This document shows positions 42,116 to 50,238 of a stretch of DNA of 53,504 nt, one piece after another (the stretch's first letter is position 1; every line of letters starts with the position of its first letter). Source of the DNA: Chloroflexota bacterium (GTDB lineage Bacteria; Chloroflexota; Anaerolineae; B4-G1); the NCBI GenBank assembly GCA_012514315.1, contig JAAZAN010000163.1, positions 1 through 53,504 of the forward strand, given 5' to 3'. The position numbers were made by a program, and so were the translations under genes. Below the pieces are notes generated by a model that saw only the letters and a list, made by a program, of their open reading frames with translations, was not told where the DNA came from and ran no database searches.

Positions 42116-43504
42116 TCATTCAACGGTAGTGAGTGTGAAGATACTCTGACCCGGCACCTCGATATTGGCGCCCGCGAAAATGAACTCGCCACTGACCAGT
42201 GGTTGACTGCCGGCCCGGACACAGTCCTCCCGTTCTGTCGTACGGAAGTAGGCCGCCCGTCGCGCGGCCTTGTCAGGAACGCATCCCTCAAGACGAACGT
42301 CCAGGAAGTAGCCCCTGTCTGACGCGTTCATACCGACCAACGTGAAGTCGGACCCGTCTGGACTCACGAACCCCATCAGCCGAAGTCCCGGCGTCTCGAT
42401 CCCGCGATCGACCCGCTCCGGACTATCTGATGCCAGCGTCGACGCCTCCGGTCTGGCCGTCTCGATCTCCACCCGCTGGAAGCCGGGCCGAACGTAACGG
42501 TAGACCTGCTTGGCAGCGAAGTAGCGCTTCTTGGGCGTATACACGAACAGACCGGTCCGCATGAGGCCATAGATCGTCCAGGCCTCGTTGTGATCGTGGT
42601 AGTTGTCGAAGGCATCCCAGAAGATACCGCCGCTGAACCCCGCCTCCAGCGCATCGAGCAGCCGTCGCGTAGAGACCCATCCCACATACCACTCGCGCTC
42701 ACCCGACTGCTCCAGATCCCCGTACTCGCCCAACCACACCCGTGCGTCGCTTCCCATCTCACGCCGGACCAAGTCCGCCACCTCTGCGTACAACGGTACA
42801 GGATAGTCGAAGTACGTGTGCATGGAGACGGCGCCGATGCGATTCCGCACCCGGTCGTTCTGGAGCAACTCGGTCACGTAGTCACTGTTGAAGTGAGCCT
42901 GTTCTGGGACGACGAAGCGGATGTCGTCCAGACCCCGTTCCGTCAGCTTGCGATCGAGCACCTCCATCACCCTGGCATACTCCGATGCGCCCACTGTCGG
43001 GCCCTCAGGCTCGCCGATATCCGTCTCATTGAGCGGCCCAAGATAGGTGAAGCGCAGCCCCTCCCGGTTCCGGGCCCAGTCGACCATCGACGCGAGCATC
43101 TCACAGAACAGATCGTACTCAGCCAGTGTCTTGCCATCTTCGCCCAGCATCCAGGTTGGGACAATACCACTGGCAGTCAGGTAGGGCTCGATCCCACGCT
43201 CGTTCAGATAGCGCATAGCGGCCCATCCCTTGCGGAAGACCTCGCCCTGGTAGATCGTGCGGTACGTCTCCTCGTTGAGTACTCTCGCGTTGTGTGCATC
43301 CTCCGGGTCAACCCAATTGGACTTGCCCCAGATATCCACTCGGAACAGAGTCGCGCCCAGATCGTCGACCAGGAGATCCATCACGTGGTCGAAGGACTTC
43401 GCGCCCCAGTACTTGGAGTTGAAGTTCACGCCGAACCCATCGATCGTCTGATGCGTCCGGGCGGCGTCCAACGTCACGCTGATATGGTCGAGCGCTCCTG
43501 CCAT
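42116..43504 (-). CDS. GH30-like clan-A glycoside hydrolase (last gene of Locus B)
   Basis: A 462-residue glycosidase. The N-terminal QTIDGFGVNFNS motif and overall layout resemble GH30 (beta-1,6-galactanase/glucanase/xylanase type). A clan GH-A acid/base Glu sits in GPLNETD (N159-E160) and a nucleophile Glu in WLGEYGD (E260). The last ~110 residues form the beta-sandwich that flanks the barrel in GH30. No signal peptide is present, which is unusual for GH30 members and implies cytosolic cleavage of imported material. GAGGGGGT precedes the ATG at 43504; a GTG two codons upstream is the alternative. It starts 13 bases after the GH2 stop. Exact linkage unknown. Confidence 0.8.
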   Translation of the reverse strand: MAGALDHISVTLDAARTHQTIDGFGVNFNSKYWGAKSFDHVMDLLVDDLGATLFRVDIWGKSNWVDPEDAHNARVLNEETYRTIYQGEVFRKGWAAMRYLNERGIEPYLTASGIVPTWMLGEDGKTLAEYDLFCEMLASMVDWARNREGLRFTYLGPLNETDIGEPEGPTVGASEYARVMEVLDRKLTERGLDDIRFVVPEQAHFNSDYVTELLQNDRVRNRIGAVSMHTYFDYPVPLYAEVADLVRREMGSDARVWLGEYGDLEQSGEREWYVGWVSTRRLLDALEAGFSGGIFWDAFDNYHDHNEAWTIYGLMRTGLFVYTPKKRYFAAKQVYRYVRPGFQRVEIETARPEASTLASDSPERVDRGIETPGLRLMGFVSPDGSDFTLVGMNASDRGYFLDVRLEGCVPDKAARRAAYFRTTEREDCVRAGSQPLVSGEFIFAGANIEVPGQSIFTLTTVE

Positions 43505-43516
43505 ACTCACACCCCC

Positions 43517-45235
43517 TCAGTCAACGCGCGACCACATGCGCTTCACCGTCTCCACTGCCATCTTTGGTTTGCGATCCAGCGTCAGAACCCCGTGACTGAA
43601 GTAGATGCGGTTCATCCAGTGGAAGTCAGGTCCCATGGGCATATGCCAGTAGTCCGCCAGGCACCAGATGATCGTCCCGGCCACACGGTCCGACAATTCA
43701 TGCAATGCCAACCAGTTGCCCTCGAGCACCTCAGCCTGTTCGTCCTCGGTGCCATACCCCACCCCGTGAAGCCCATGCACCGCCTCGTGGCCGAACTCAG
43801 TCATCAGCAGCGGCTTGCCCGGCTCGAGCGCCTGCGTCAGGTCGGCCCGCTCCTTCATCGCTGCGTGGTCCAGCCCACGGTAGACATTCAGGCAGGGGAT
43901 GTCGACCAGATCGAAGCACTTCTCATCAGCGCCGAACATACCAACGTAGGCCACTGGACGGGTCGCATCCAGCGTGCGCGCCAAGTCAGCCAGATGTCCG
44001 ATCAGTGGCCGCGCCTCCTCCCGGTTCGTCGCACATTCGTTGCCTACGCTCCAGATCACGACACTCGCATGGTTCTTCAAGCTGCCGATCAGTGTGCGAA
44101 GCATCTGTTCGGTCGTCTCCCAGACCTCAGGCGCCTCCCATTCACTCAGATCTTTGTTTGCCACGCCCCACATCGGGATCTCGGCAAAGCACATCAGCCC
44201 CATCTCGTCGCACAGCACGTACATATCGGGATGCGACTGGTAGTGCATACGAACCATGTTGCCGTTCATCTCCTTGATGGCACGCAGGTCCTGTTGGAGA
44301 ACGCCACCGGGGTCCACCCGGCCGTTGCCGTAGTACTCCTCATGACGGTTGAAGCCCGTGAGCAGGATCGGCTCGCCGTTGAGAAAGAACTGGGTGCCCC
44401 TGACCTCGAACTTGCGCACACCGAAACGTACGGCCTGTGTGTCGACCGGCACGCCGTCCTGTAGCAAACCCAGGTGCAGGGTGTAGAGGTTGGGCCTATC
44501 CGGCGACCACAAACGGGCGGCAGGGATTCCCGCGGCCAGACGGATGGTCCGCCGCTCGCCGGGCGCGAGCGATTGAGCCGCGCACGATAGATCCCCAGTC
44601 AGTGATACGGCCCCTTCACCCAATGCTACTCGACCGTTCACACTAACATCGACAGGTTCAGTACTCTCGTTCACCAGCGTGACTTCGACTGTCAGGGGCG
44701 CATCGTCTGCTCCCTCGCCAGGCTCTGCGTGCACAAACACGTCATCGATCCGCACGGTTGGCATAGACAGCAGTTTCACACTGCGGAAGATGCCGCCGTA
44801 GTTCCACCAACCTGCCATCGAATTGGGCACCCTGTTGAGCCGCGGCCAGTTGTCCACGCGCACAGCCAGGACGTTCTCGTCGCCCCAATCCAACCGGTCA
44901 GTGATGTCGAAGTCAAAGGGATCAAAACCACCCCGGTGTACGCCCAGCAGCTCGCCATTGAGCCACACCGTTGTCTCGTAGTTGGCCGCCTCGAACCGCA
45001 GGAGCACTCGCGATCCCTGCCACGCTGGGTCCACACGGAACTCCCGACGATACCAGGCATGGCCTGCGTAGCCAAAGAGCCCGTCCAGGTAGCTCTCCCA
45101 CGTGCCGGGCACCGGGGCCTGGAGCCAACCCTCCGAGTCGAAGGTAGCAGTGTGCCAACCCCGTTGCTCGCCCTTCTCATCACGGTCGGTCAAGAATGAC
45201 CAAACACCATCCAGCAGTTCAGTTCGTCTCGTCAT
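43517..45235 (-). CDS. Family 2 glycoside hydrolase (beta-glucuronidase/galactosidase type), copy 1
   Basis: A 572-residue GH2 enzyme with the three standard domains: an N-terminal jelly roll (YAGHAWYRREF, ANYETTVWLNGE), an immunoglobulin-like domain (~160-280) and the TIM barrel (~281-572). NRHEEYYGNGR, the acid/base pair N399-E400 (WSVGNECA) and the nucleophile E480 (TEFGHEAVHG) are present. The length and the NRHE context match beta-glucuronidases and short beta-galactosidases. It has no signal peptide, so it acts in the cytosol. Its relative at 48477-50207 has the same length and motif order; two paralogues in one operon suggest different linkages. A hairpin separates it from the isomerase gene. 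Confidence 0.93.
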   Translation of the reverse strand: MTRRTELLDGVWSFLTDRDEKGEQRGWHTATFDSEGWLQAPVPGTWESYLDGLFGYAGHAWYRREFRVDPAWQGSRVLLRFEAANYETTVWLNGELLGVHRGGFDPFDFDITDRLDWGDENVLAVRVDNWPRLNRVPNSMAGWWNYGGIFRSVKLLSMPTVRIDDVFVHAEPGEGADDAPLTVEVTLVNESTEPVDVSVNGRVALGEGAVSLTGDLSCAAQSLAPGERRTIRLAAGIPAARLWSPDRPNLYTLHLGLLQDGVPVDTQAVRFGVRKFEVRGTQFFLNGEPILLTGFNRHEEYYGNGRVDPGGVLQQDLRAIKEMNGNMVRMHYQSHPDMYVLCDEMGLMCFAEIPMWGVANKDLSEWEAPEVWETTEQMLRTLIGSLKNHASVVIWSVGNECATNREEARPLIGHLADLARTLDATRPVAYVGMFGADEKCFDLVDIPCLNVYRGLDHAAMKERADLTQALEPGKPLLMTEFGHEAVHGLHGVGYGTEDEQAEVLEGNWLALHELSDRVAGTIIWCLADYWHMPMGPDFHWMNRIYFSHGVLTLDRKPKMAVETVKRMWSRVD

Positions 45236-45256
45236 TGTAAGTGTGTCTCCTGGTAT

Positions 45257-45293
45257 GCCCCCTTGCAGCAGGTCATCCCGCCGACAAGGGGGC
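45257..45293 (-). other. Hairpin between the isomerase and GH2 genes
   Basis: GCCCCCTTG (45257-45265) pairs with CAAGGGGGC (45285-45293), a 9-base-pair stem with a 19-base loop, just upstream of the GH2 ribosome binding site (minus strand). No U tract, so it is more likely an mRNA processing or stability element than a terminator. Confidence 0.45.
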
Positions 45294-45313
45294 CGCCGCT
45301 CAGCTCTGGTCCC

Positions 45314-46666
45314 TTATACGTCTAGTACAGCCTTGATGTCCAACAAGTAACACAACTCAACCAGTTCGTCGACGTAGTCGCCGAACACAGCGCCAAAGTG
45401 CTGCGACTGTACATGATCCAGAATGCTGCGTACGCTGCTGTCCGGATAGAACTTGACGCTCGGCCAGGATGGGAGCGGCACACCCATCTCCACCCACTGC
45501 GGTGGCTCCCGTCCTTCACCACTCACGATATGCATCCGGTAGCCCTCATCGTCTTCCGAGAGGCACACCAGCGTCATCCGCCCGGTCTTCATCCGCGAGC
45601 ACAGCGCCAGGCCGTCCAGCAGCACGGTCGAGATATCCTTGACCTGTGGGTTGCCGTCGGTAAGCTGATCGGGCACCATGCCATCGACGCCAAGCAGGAT
45701 CCACTCGGGATGATGCTCGTAGTGCTCGATGAAGGTGACCGTCTGGCCCGAGATCCACTTGAGCATCAACTCCGCGCATAAGTTGCCCACGTCATTCTCA
45801 TCGACGTACGGGTACCCTGCGGTTGCCGTCAAGGCGGAAGGCACACTGTGGACCGCGTTCATACACAAGGCGATTCCCTCGACGCATTTGTACGAGATCG
45901 CGTCGAACTGCTTCTCCTTGCAGAACTCAACGGTCGCCATGTACATCCGAACGGCCCGCTCGATCACTTCATCCTTGGGCCTGCCCAGTGGGTACTCCCA
46001 GTGAGCTGTCACTTGGGCCACCTCGGCCTTCACCGCGTCGTCGTCCAGCGCGTCCATCTTCCGGTCAAGCTGGAGCATGTCGAAGCTCTCGACCTCCGGA
46101 CCAATCAGGCCACGCAATGTGGTGACGTTGAAGCCAGTCGTGTACAGCCCCATATCATTGAAGCCGACGATACCCAACCGTGCGCTGCGCATCTTGCGTT
46201 TAACCTGGGCCGCACGCCCGAACTTGACGATGTTCTCGACGTCCATCGGCATATCCGGACCATGGAACAGGTAGCGGTACTTGATTCCCCAACGCTCCAT
46301 GGGATAGCGCAGTGCCGTCGACCCAGCCCCGGCGGCCGGCGAGATCAGCGTGTCGCCCTCTGTGTAGCCGCCGTAGCTGTAGAGGACGATCGGCACATCC
46401 CGGAACTCGTACAGGACACGCGTGGCCGCGCGCGGATCGATCCAGTTCATCGTATTGACGATGAGGAAATCCCATTCGCCCGATTTCAGCTCCTTGATCG
46501 CGCGGACCTCATCGCCCAACGCAACGACCGGGTCGGTGCGCACGAGATCAATTCCGCCCTCGCTCAACTGCGCTTCGGCCTGCGCTGTGAGACGACGCAG
46601 ATTCTCCGGGACGTAGAACTCAGTGCCCAATGCCACGTAACCAGCTCTTAGTCGCTCTAACTCCAT
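45314..46666 (-). CDS. L-fucose/L-arabinose isomerase-family protein
   Basis: A 450-residue protein of the fucose isomerase superfamily, whose members convert aldoses to ketoses with Mn2+. The N-terminal Rossmann-like part (DLVRTDPVVAL, FLIVNTMNWID) and the central segment ISYKCVEGIALCMNAVHSVP agree with the family. The C-terminal half holds TFIEHYEHHPEWILLG and the final QSQHFGAVFGDYVDELVELC, where fucose-isomerase-type proteins have the substrate/metal His. A Shine-Dalgarno AAGGAGT precedes the ATG at 46666. Next to an FGGY kinase it would make the ketose that the kinase phosphorylates. The particular aldose is not determinable. Confidence 0.8.
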   Translation of the reverse strand: MELERLRAGYVALGTEFYVPENLRRLTAQAEAQLSEGGIDLVRTDPVVALGDEVRAIKELKSGEWDFLIVNTMNWIDPRAATRVLYEFRDVPIVLYSYGGYTEGDTLISPAAGAGSTALRYPMERWGIKYRYLFHGPDMPMDVENIVKFGRAAQVKRKMRSARLGIVGFNDMGLYTTGFNVTTLRGLIGPEVESFDMLQLDRKMDALDDDAVKAEVAQVTAHWEYPLGRPKDEVIERAVRMYMATVEFCKEKQFDAISYKCVEGIALCMNAVHSVPSALTATAGYPYVDENDVGNLCAELMLKWISGQTVTFIEHYEHHPEWILLGVDGMVPDQLTDGNPQVKDISTVLLDGLALCSRMKTGRMTLVCLSEDDEGYRMHIVSGEGREPPQWVEMGVPLPSWPSVKFYPDSSVRSILDHVQSQHFGAVFGDYVDELVELCYLLDIKAVLDV

Positions 46667-46695
46667 GTGTGTACTCCTTTCTAGTCTTCCGTACC

Positions 46696-46747
46696 GTCGT
46701 TGCACGGGCTATGCCGTAGCATTCTGACCGCAACGACACCTACACAT
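46696..46747 (-). other. Composite hairpin between the kinase and isomerase genes
   Basis: GTCGTTGC (46696-46703) pairs with GCAACGAC (46740-46747), enclosing a smaller ACGG/CCGT hairpin. It fills most of the 92-base gap and may set the ratio of kinase to isomerase expression. Confidence 0.45.
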
Positions 46748-46758
46748 CACTTCCAGCC

Positions 46759-48258
46759 TCAACACCCAAACGTGCCCTCCAGCGCCGCATAGACCGCCCG
46801 ATAGCGCGCAAATGCGGCATCGTACACCGGCCCATAGCCTGGCGCCGGCTCAATCACAGGCCGTGTGCGTACCATATGACGACACGCCGTTGGCAGATCG
46901 GGATGGAGACCCACCGCCACTGCAGACATAATGGCCACGCCCAGCGACGTAGTCTCTTCGCACTCTGCGGGCTGTACGGGCAGGCCCAACACGTCAGCCT
47001 TGATTTGCAGCCAGAGATCACTTCGTGCACCGCCGCCCAGGGAGATGACGCTTTCCACCGCCACACCCATATCCTGAAGAACCTCCACGTTCTCACGTAG
47101 TTCAAAGGCGACAGCTTCGAGGATCGCACGCACAAAGTGTCCTTGGGAGTGCTGCAGACCAATGCCGTGAAACACACCCCGGGCGTCAGGATCAAAATGG
47201 GGCGACGTTGCTCCCGTAAGATAGGGCAACATCAACAGCCGATCACACCCTGGCGGCGCGTCCGCCGCGAGTGCTGTCAGCTCGTCGTATCCTCGTCCAC
47301 CCCCGAACAGATCGCGGTACCAGCGAAGAACCATACCCGCAGTCTGACAGTACGGCTCCAGCAGATACCGATCGGGCAAAGCATGGCAGTATAGTGGAAA
47401 TCGCTTCTGTGAGTCGTAGGTTGGTTGATCGACGGTTGAGACAATCACCAGGGCCGTCCCAGTCGTCTCCGACACAATCCCTGGCGCCAAGTTCCCCGCG
47501 CCGACAGCCGCAGCGATCTGATCCATCCCACCGGTAACCACAACTACATCGCGTGACAGCCCCAACTCCTCTGCCGCAGCTCGAGTCAGTTGTCCAACGA
47601 CCTCACCCGTACCCACGAGCTCGGGTAGCTGTGTCGGGCTCACACCCACAAAGTCGAGCATCTCCGGCCACCACGTCCGACCGTCACCTGCACTACCAGC
47701 GATGTCCAGGTAACCCGTCGAGGTGCAGACGCCAGGTTCGGTTACCGTGCGCCCGGTTAGGCGGTAGATCAGGTAGTCCTCCACCAGCAGGTACTTACCC
47801 ACCTGAGCGAACACGTCGGGTTCGTTCTCAGCCAACCAGAGCATCCGGCACGCGGGCCAGCTTGGAATGATCTCCGGAAGACCTGTGACCTCGTAGAAAC
47901 GGCCGGCATCAAACGCGGAGGCAATGATCTGCGCCTCATCCACCGCCCGGTTGTCAAGCCAGACGATCGCGCGACGCAGGGGGCGCCCCGTGGCATCAAC
48001 AGGAATCAGCGTCTCACCCTGGCTGGTGACACCCACGGCTCGGATAGACTGGGCTTCGTCGCCAAGCTGGCCAACGACGTCGGCAATCCCGGCGACCGCA
48101 CTCAGCCAGTAGACATCAGGGCCCAACTCCACCCAGTCAGGGTGTGGCGTAAGAAGCTGATACTCGTGCAGCGAACCGGCCACCACACGGCCCAACTCAT
48201 CGAACACCACCACCTTCACCGATGTGGTGCCGGCATCTATAGACAGCAGGTAATCCAA
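46759..48258 (-). CDS. FGGY-family carbohydrate kinase
   Basis: About 499 residues with the actin-like ATPase fold of sugar kinases. Seen are YLLSIDAGTTSVKVVVFD (phosphate loop 1), GVTSQGETLIPVD, the substrate Trp-Leu-Asp motif (IVWLDNRAV), and the C-terminal adenosine motif LGGGARSDLWLQIKADVLG. Family members phosphorylate xylulose, fuculose, rhamnulose, gluconate or glycerol. The frame opens with ATGATG at 48276, but those codons lie inside the GGGAGGAGGT that would serve as the ribosome binding site. The TTG at 48258, giving LDYLLSID, is therefore preferred. It precedes the isomerase by 92 bases. The substrate is probably the ketose made by that isomerase. Confidence 0.88.
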   Translation of the reverse strand: MDYLLSIDAGTTSVKVVVFDELGRVVAGSLHEYQLLTPHPDWVELGPDVYWLSAVAGIADVVGQLGDEAQSIRAVGVTSQGETLIPVDATGRPLRRAIVWLDNRAVDEAQIIASAFDAGRFYEVTGLPEIIPSWPACRMLWLAENEPDVFAQVGKYLLVEDYLIYRLTGRTVTEPGVCTSTGYLDIAGSAGDGRTWWPEMLDFVGVSPTQLPELVGTGEVVGQLTRAAAEELGLSRDVVVVTGGMDQIAAAVGAGNLAPGIVSETTGTALVIVSTVDQPTYDSQKRFPLYCHALPDRYLLEPYCQTAGMVLRWYRDLFGGGRGYDELTALAADAPPGCDRLLMLPYLTGATSPHFDPDARGVFHGIGLQHSQGHFVRAILEAVAFELRENVEVLQDMGVAVESVISLGGGARSDLWLQIKADVLGLPVQPAECEETTSLGVAIMSAVAVGLHPDLPTACRHMVRTRPVIEPAPGYGPVYDAAFARYRAVYAALEGTFGC

Positions 48259-48300
48259 TACACCTCCTCCCATCATCTTCGGTTGGTGCAGGAAGCGTCA

Positions 48301-48315
48301 TGTGGGTTACCCACA
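48301..48315. repeat. Odd perfect palindrome TGTGGGT-T-ACCCACA
   Basis: Seven-base arms around one central base, about 25 bases upstream of the kinase start in the leader that follows the promoter-like element at 48432-48440. A good operator candidate for Locus B. Confidence 0.42.
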
Positions 48316-48363
48316 GCCACACTGAGCGGCCCGATTGTGGCCGTGTCTTGGCCTGCCGCCCAT

Positions 48364-48399
48364 AGATGCTGCTATTCGTGAGAAGTCCGTGCAGCATCT
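48364..48399 (-). other. Hairpin in the kinase leader
   Basis: AGATGCTGC (48364-48372) pairs with GCAGCATCT (48391-48399), a 9-base-pair stem with an 18-base loop, lying in the untranslated stretch between GH2 and the FGGY kinase. Confidence 0.45.
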
Positions 48400-48431
48400 G
48401 AATAGACCACGCCCCCTATCCCTTGCCGCAC

Positions 48432-48440
48432 AGTATACCA
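48432..48440 (-). promoter_or_regulatory. Extended -10 promoter candidate for the kinase gene
   Basis: On the minus strand TGG-TATACT, an extended -10 element without a good -35 box, directly after the GH2 stop. It would give the kinase-isomerase-GH2-GH30 part of Locus B an internal start with a leader of about 165 bases. Confidence 0.35.
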
Positions 48441-48476
48441 TTGATGCACACAAACCCAAACTTGAGTCAACGTGGA

Positions 48477-50207
48477 CTACGCAGAACGATATGTCTGATG
48501 TCGACCTCCACCGCCAAACAGGCCCCTGACCGTCTCCACCGCAAGCTTGGGGGCACGATTCAGAGTCAGCAGACCATGACAGTAGTAGACCTGATTCATC
48601 CCGCGGTGCTGCGGTCCTGCCGGGAGATGCCAGTAATCGGCCCAACTCCATATCAGACCACCCACGATGTAGTCGAGACTCTGAAACAACTCCCACTGCC
48701 GGGCAATCACCTCGGCCTGCTGTTGCTCACTGCCCCGTGCTGTGCCCAATAGCCCACGTACCGCCTCGTGGCCGAACTCAGTCATGAGAATCACCCGATG
48801 GGGCTGCTGACGGTGAACACCCTCTAACATGGCACGCAGATCGTCCAGGCGAAGCCCGTAGTACTCGTTCAGCGAGATGAAGTCGCCCAGGTCAAGGCAC
48901 TTGCACTCTTCCCGCTTGTGGCTGACATACGTGATCGGCCGCGTGGTGTCGAGCTTGCGCGTGTAGTCAATGAGCTCCGAAATCGTCGTGCGTCCCTCTT
49001 CAGTGTCAGATGCACATTCGTTGCCCACACTCCAGATCGCGACAGAGGGATGGTTCCTCAGCTCGGATACCATGACTGATATCTGACGCTTCGCCGCCGC
49101 GACGACGGCCGGGTCGCCAATCTCGCCGAGCTCGCGGTTCCCAATCTGCCAGAATGGAATCTCGACAAACGCGAGCAGTCCCAGGCGATCAGTCAGTTCG
49201 TAGAAACTCGGCTCACAAGGGTAGTGTATGCGGACCATGTTGCAGCCTAGCTCACGGATGCGCAGCAGATCGGATTCCAGGACACCGCCAGGGTCTACCC
49301 GTCCCGTACCGGAGTACTCCTCGTGACGGTTGACACCTTTGAGAACCAATGGCTCACCGTTGAGATAGAAGCCGTCGCTCCGCAGTTCAAACTGACGCAC
49401 GCCGAAAGTCGTAGGTAGCTCATCAATGATCTGCCCTGACAAGTTATCGGTCAGGGTCACGAGAAGCGTGTAGAGCGTCGGAGACTCGAGCGACCATAGT
49501 CTGGCCCCAGGCCAGGAGACATCGAAACTACACGCCTGGCCCCATCGAAGAGTTGCGTCGGCATCGCCTTGGAGGTCTACCGCCTTCCCATCGCACGCAA
49601 CGCGCAGATGGATACCGACATCGCTCGCCGGCGGCTCACCATCGACTGTGATGGTGACTGACAGCAGTCCCTCTCCGTTCAGGCTGGGCTCCGCGCGCAC
49701 ATTGGTGTCCGCAATGAAGAGGGCAGGTATCGAACACAGCACAACATCACGATATATGCCGCCGTAATTCCACCAGCCCGTGAGACTGTTTGGTATCCGG
49801 CCCAGACACGCCCGATTGTCCACTTCCACGGCCAGGGTGTTGGCCCCGTCCCACTCAATTGCCTCGGTGACGTCGAACTCAAAGGGTGTGAACCCGCCCT
49901 CGTGTGTGCCAACGTCCTGACCGTTCAGCCACACCCGCGTAGCATAGTTCGATCCCTCAAAACGAATCACCACCCGGCGGCCGTGCCAGCCTGGGTCAAC
50001 AGAGAATGTCGTCCGATACCAGCCCAGCCCGGAGTAACCAAAGAGCTCGGGAACAATCGTGTCCCAGTTTCCGGGAACCCGCGTACACATCCAGTCAGAA
50101 TCATCATACTCGGGTGAGAAGTAGCCCAGATCCCTCCCCTCTTCCTCACGATCGATGGTGAACAGCCAGTCCCCTGACAGTGACAACCTGCGACGGGGTG
50201 ATCTCAC
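48477..50207 (-). CDS. Family 2 glycoside hydrolase, copy 2
   Basis: A 576-residue GH2 enzyme with jelly-roll, Ig-like and TIM-barrel domains. Seen are NYATRVWLNGQ, the NRHEEYSGTGR loop, the acid/base pair N396-E397 (WSVGNECA) and the nucleophile E477 (TEFGHEAVRG). The open frame runs on to 50342, inside the MttB-family gene, but GTG 50207 is the start: it has GAGGAGG at 50214-50220 and restores the length of its relative at 43517. A 32-base gap separates it from the MttB-family stop. No signal peptide, so intracellular. Like copy 1 it is of beta-glucuronidase/galactosidase type; the sugar is unresolved. Confidence 0.92.
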   Translation of the reverse strand: MRSPRRRLSLSGDWLFTIDREEEGRDLGYFSPEYDDSDWMCTRVPGNWDTIVPELFGYSGLGWYRTTFSVDPGWHGRRVVIRFEGSNYATRVWLNGQDVGTHEGGFTPFEFDVTEAIEWDGANTLAVEVDNRACLGRIPNSLTGWWNYGGIYRDVVLCSIPALFIADTNVRAEPSLNGEGLLSVTITVDGEPPASDVGIHLRVACDGKAVDLQGDADATLRWGQACSFDVSWPGARLWSLESPTLYTLLVTLTDNLSGQIIDELPTTFGVRQFELRSDGFYLNGEPLVLKGVNRHEEYSGTGRVDPGGVLESDLLRIRELGCNMVRIHYPCEPSFYELTDRLGLLAFVEIPFWQIGNRELGEIGDPAVVAAAKRQISVMVSELRNHPSVAIWSVGNECASDTEEGRTTISELIDYTRKLDTTRPITYVSHKREECKCLDLGDFISLNEYYGLRLDDLRAMLEGVHRQQPHRVILMTEFGHEAVRGLLGTARGSEQQQAEVIARQWELFQSLDYIVGGLIWSWADYWHLPAGPQHRGMNQVYYCHGLLTLNRAPKLAVETVRGLFGGGGRHQTYRSA

Positions 50208-50238
50208 GATACGCCTCCTCAATGTTGTTATCGGGCAT

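Noticed and set aside
42590-44464. A 624-codon open frame on the plus strand opposite GH30-like and GH2
   Set aside because: It is the mirror of two well-supported genes with catalytic motifs and ribosome binding sites; long antisense frames are expected in GC-rich DNA, and its translation shows no family resemblance or start signal.
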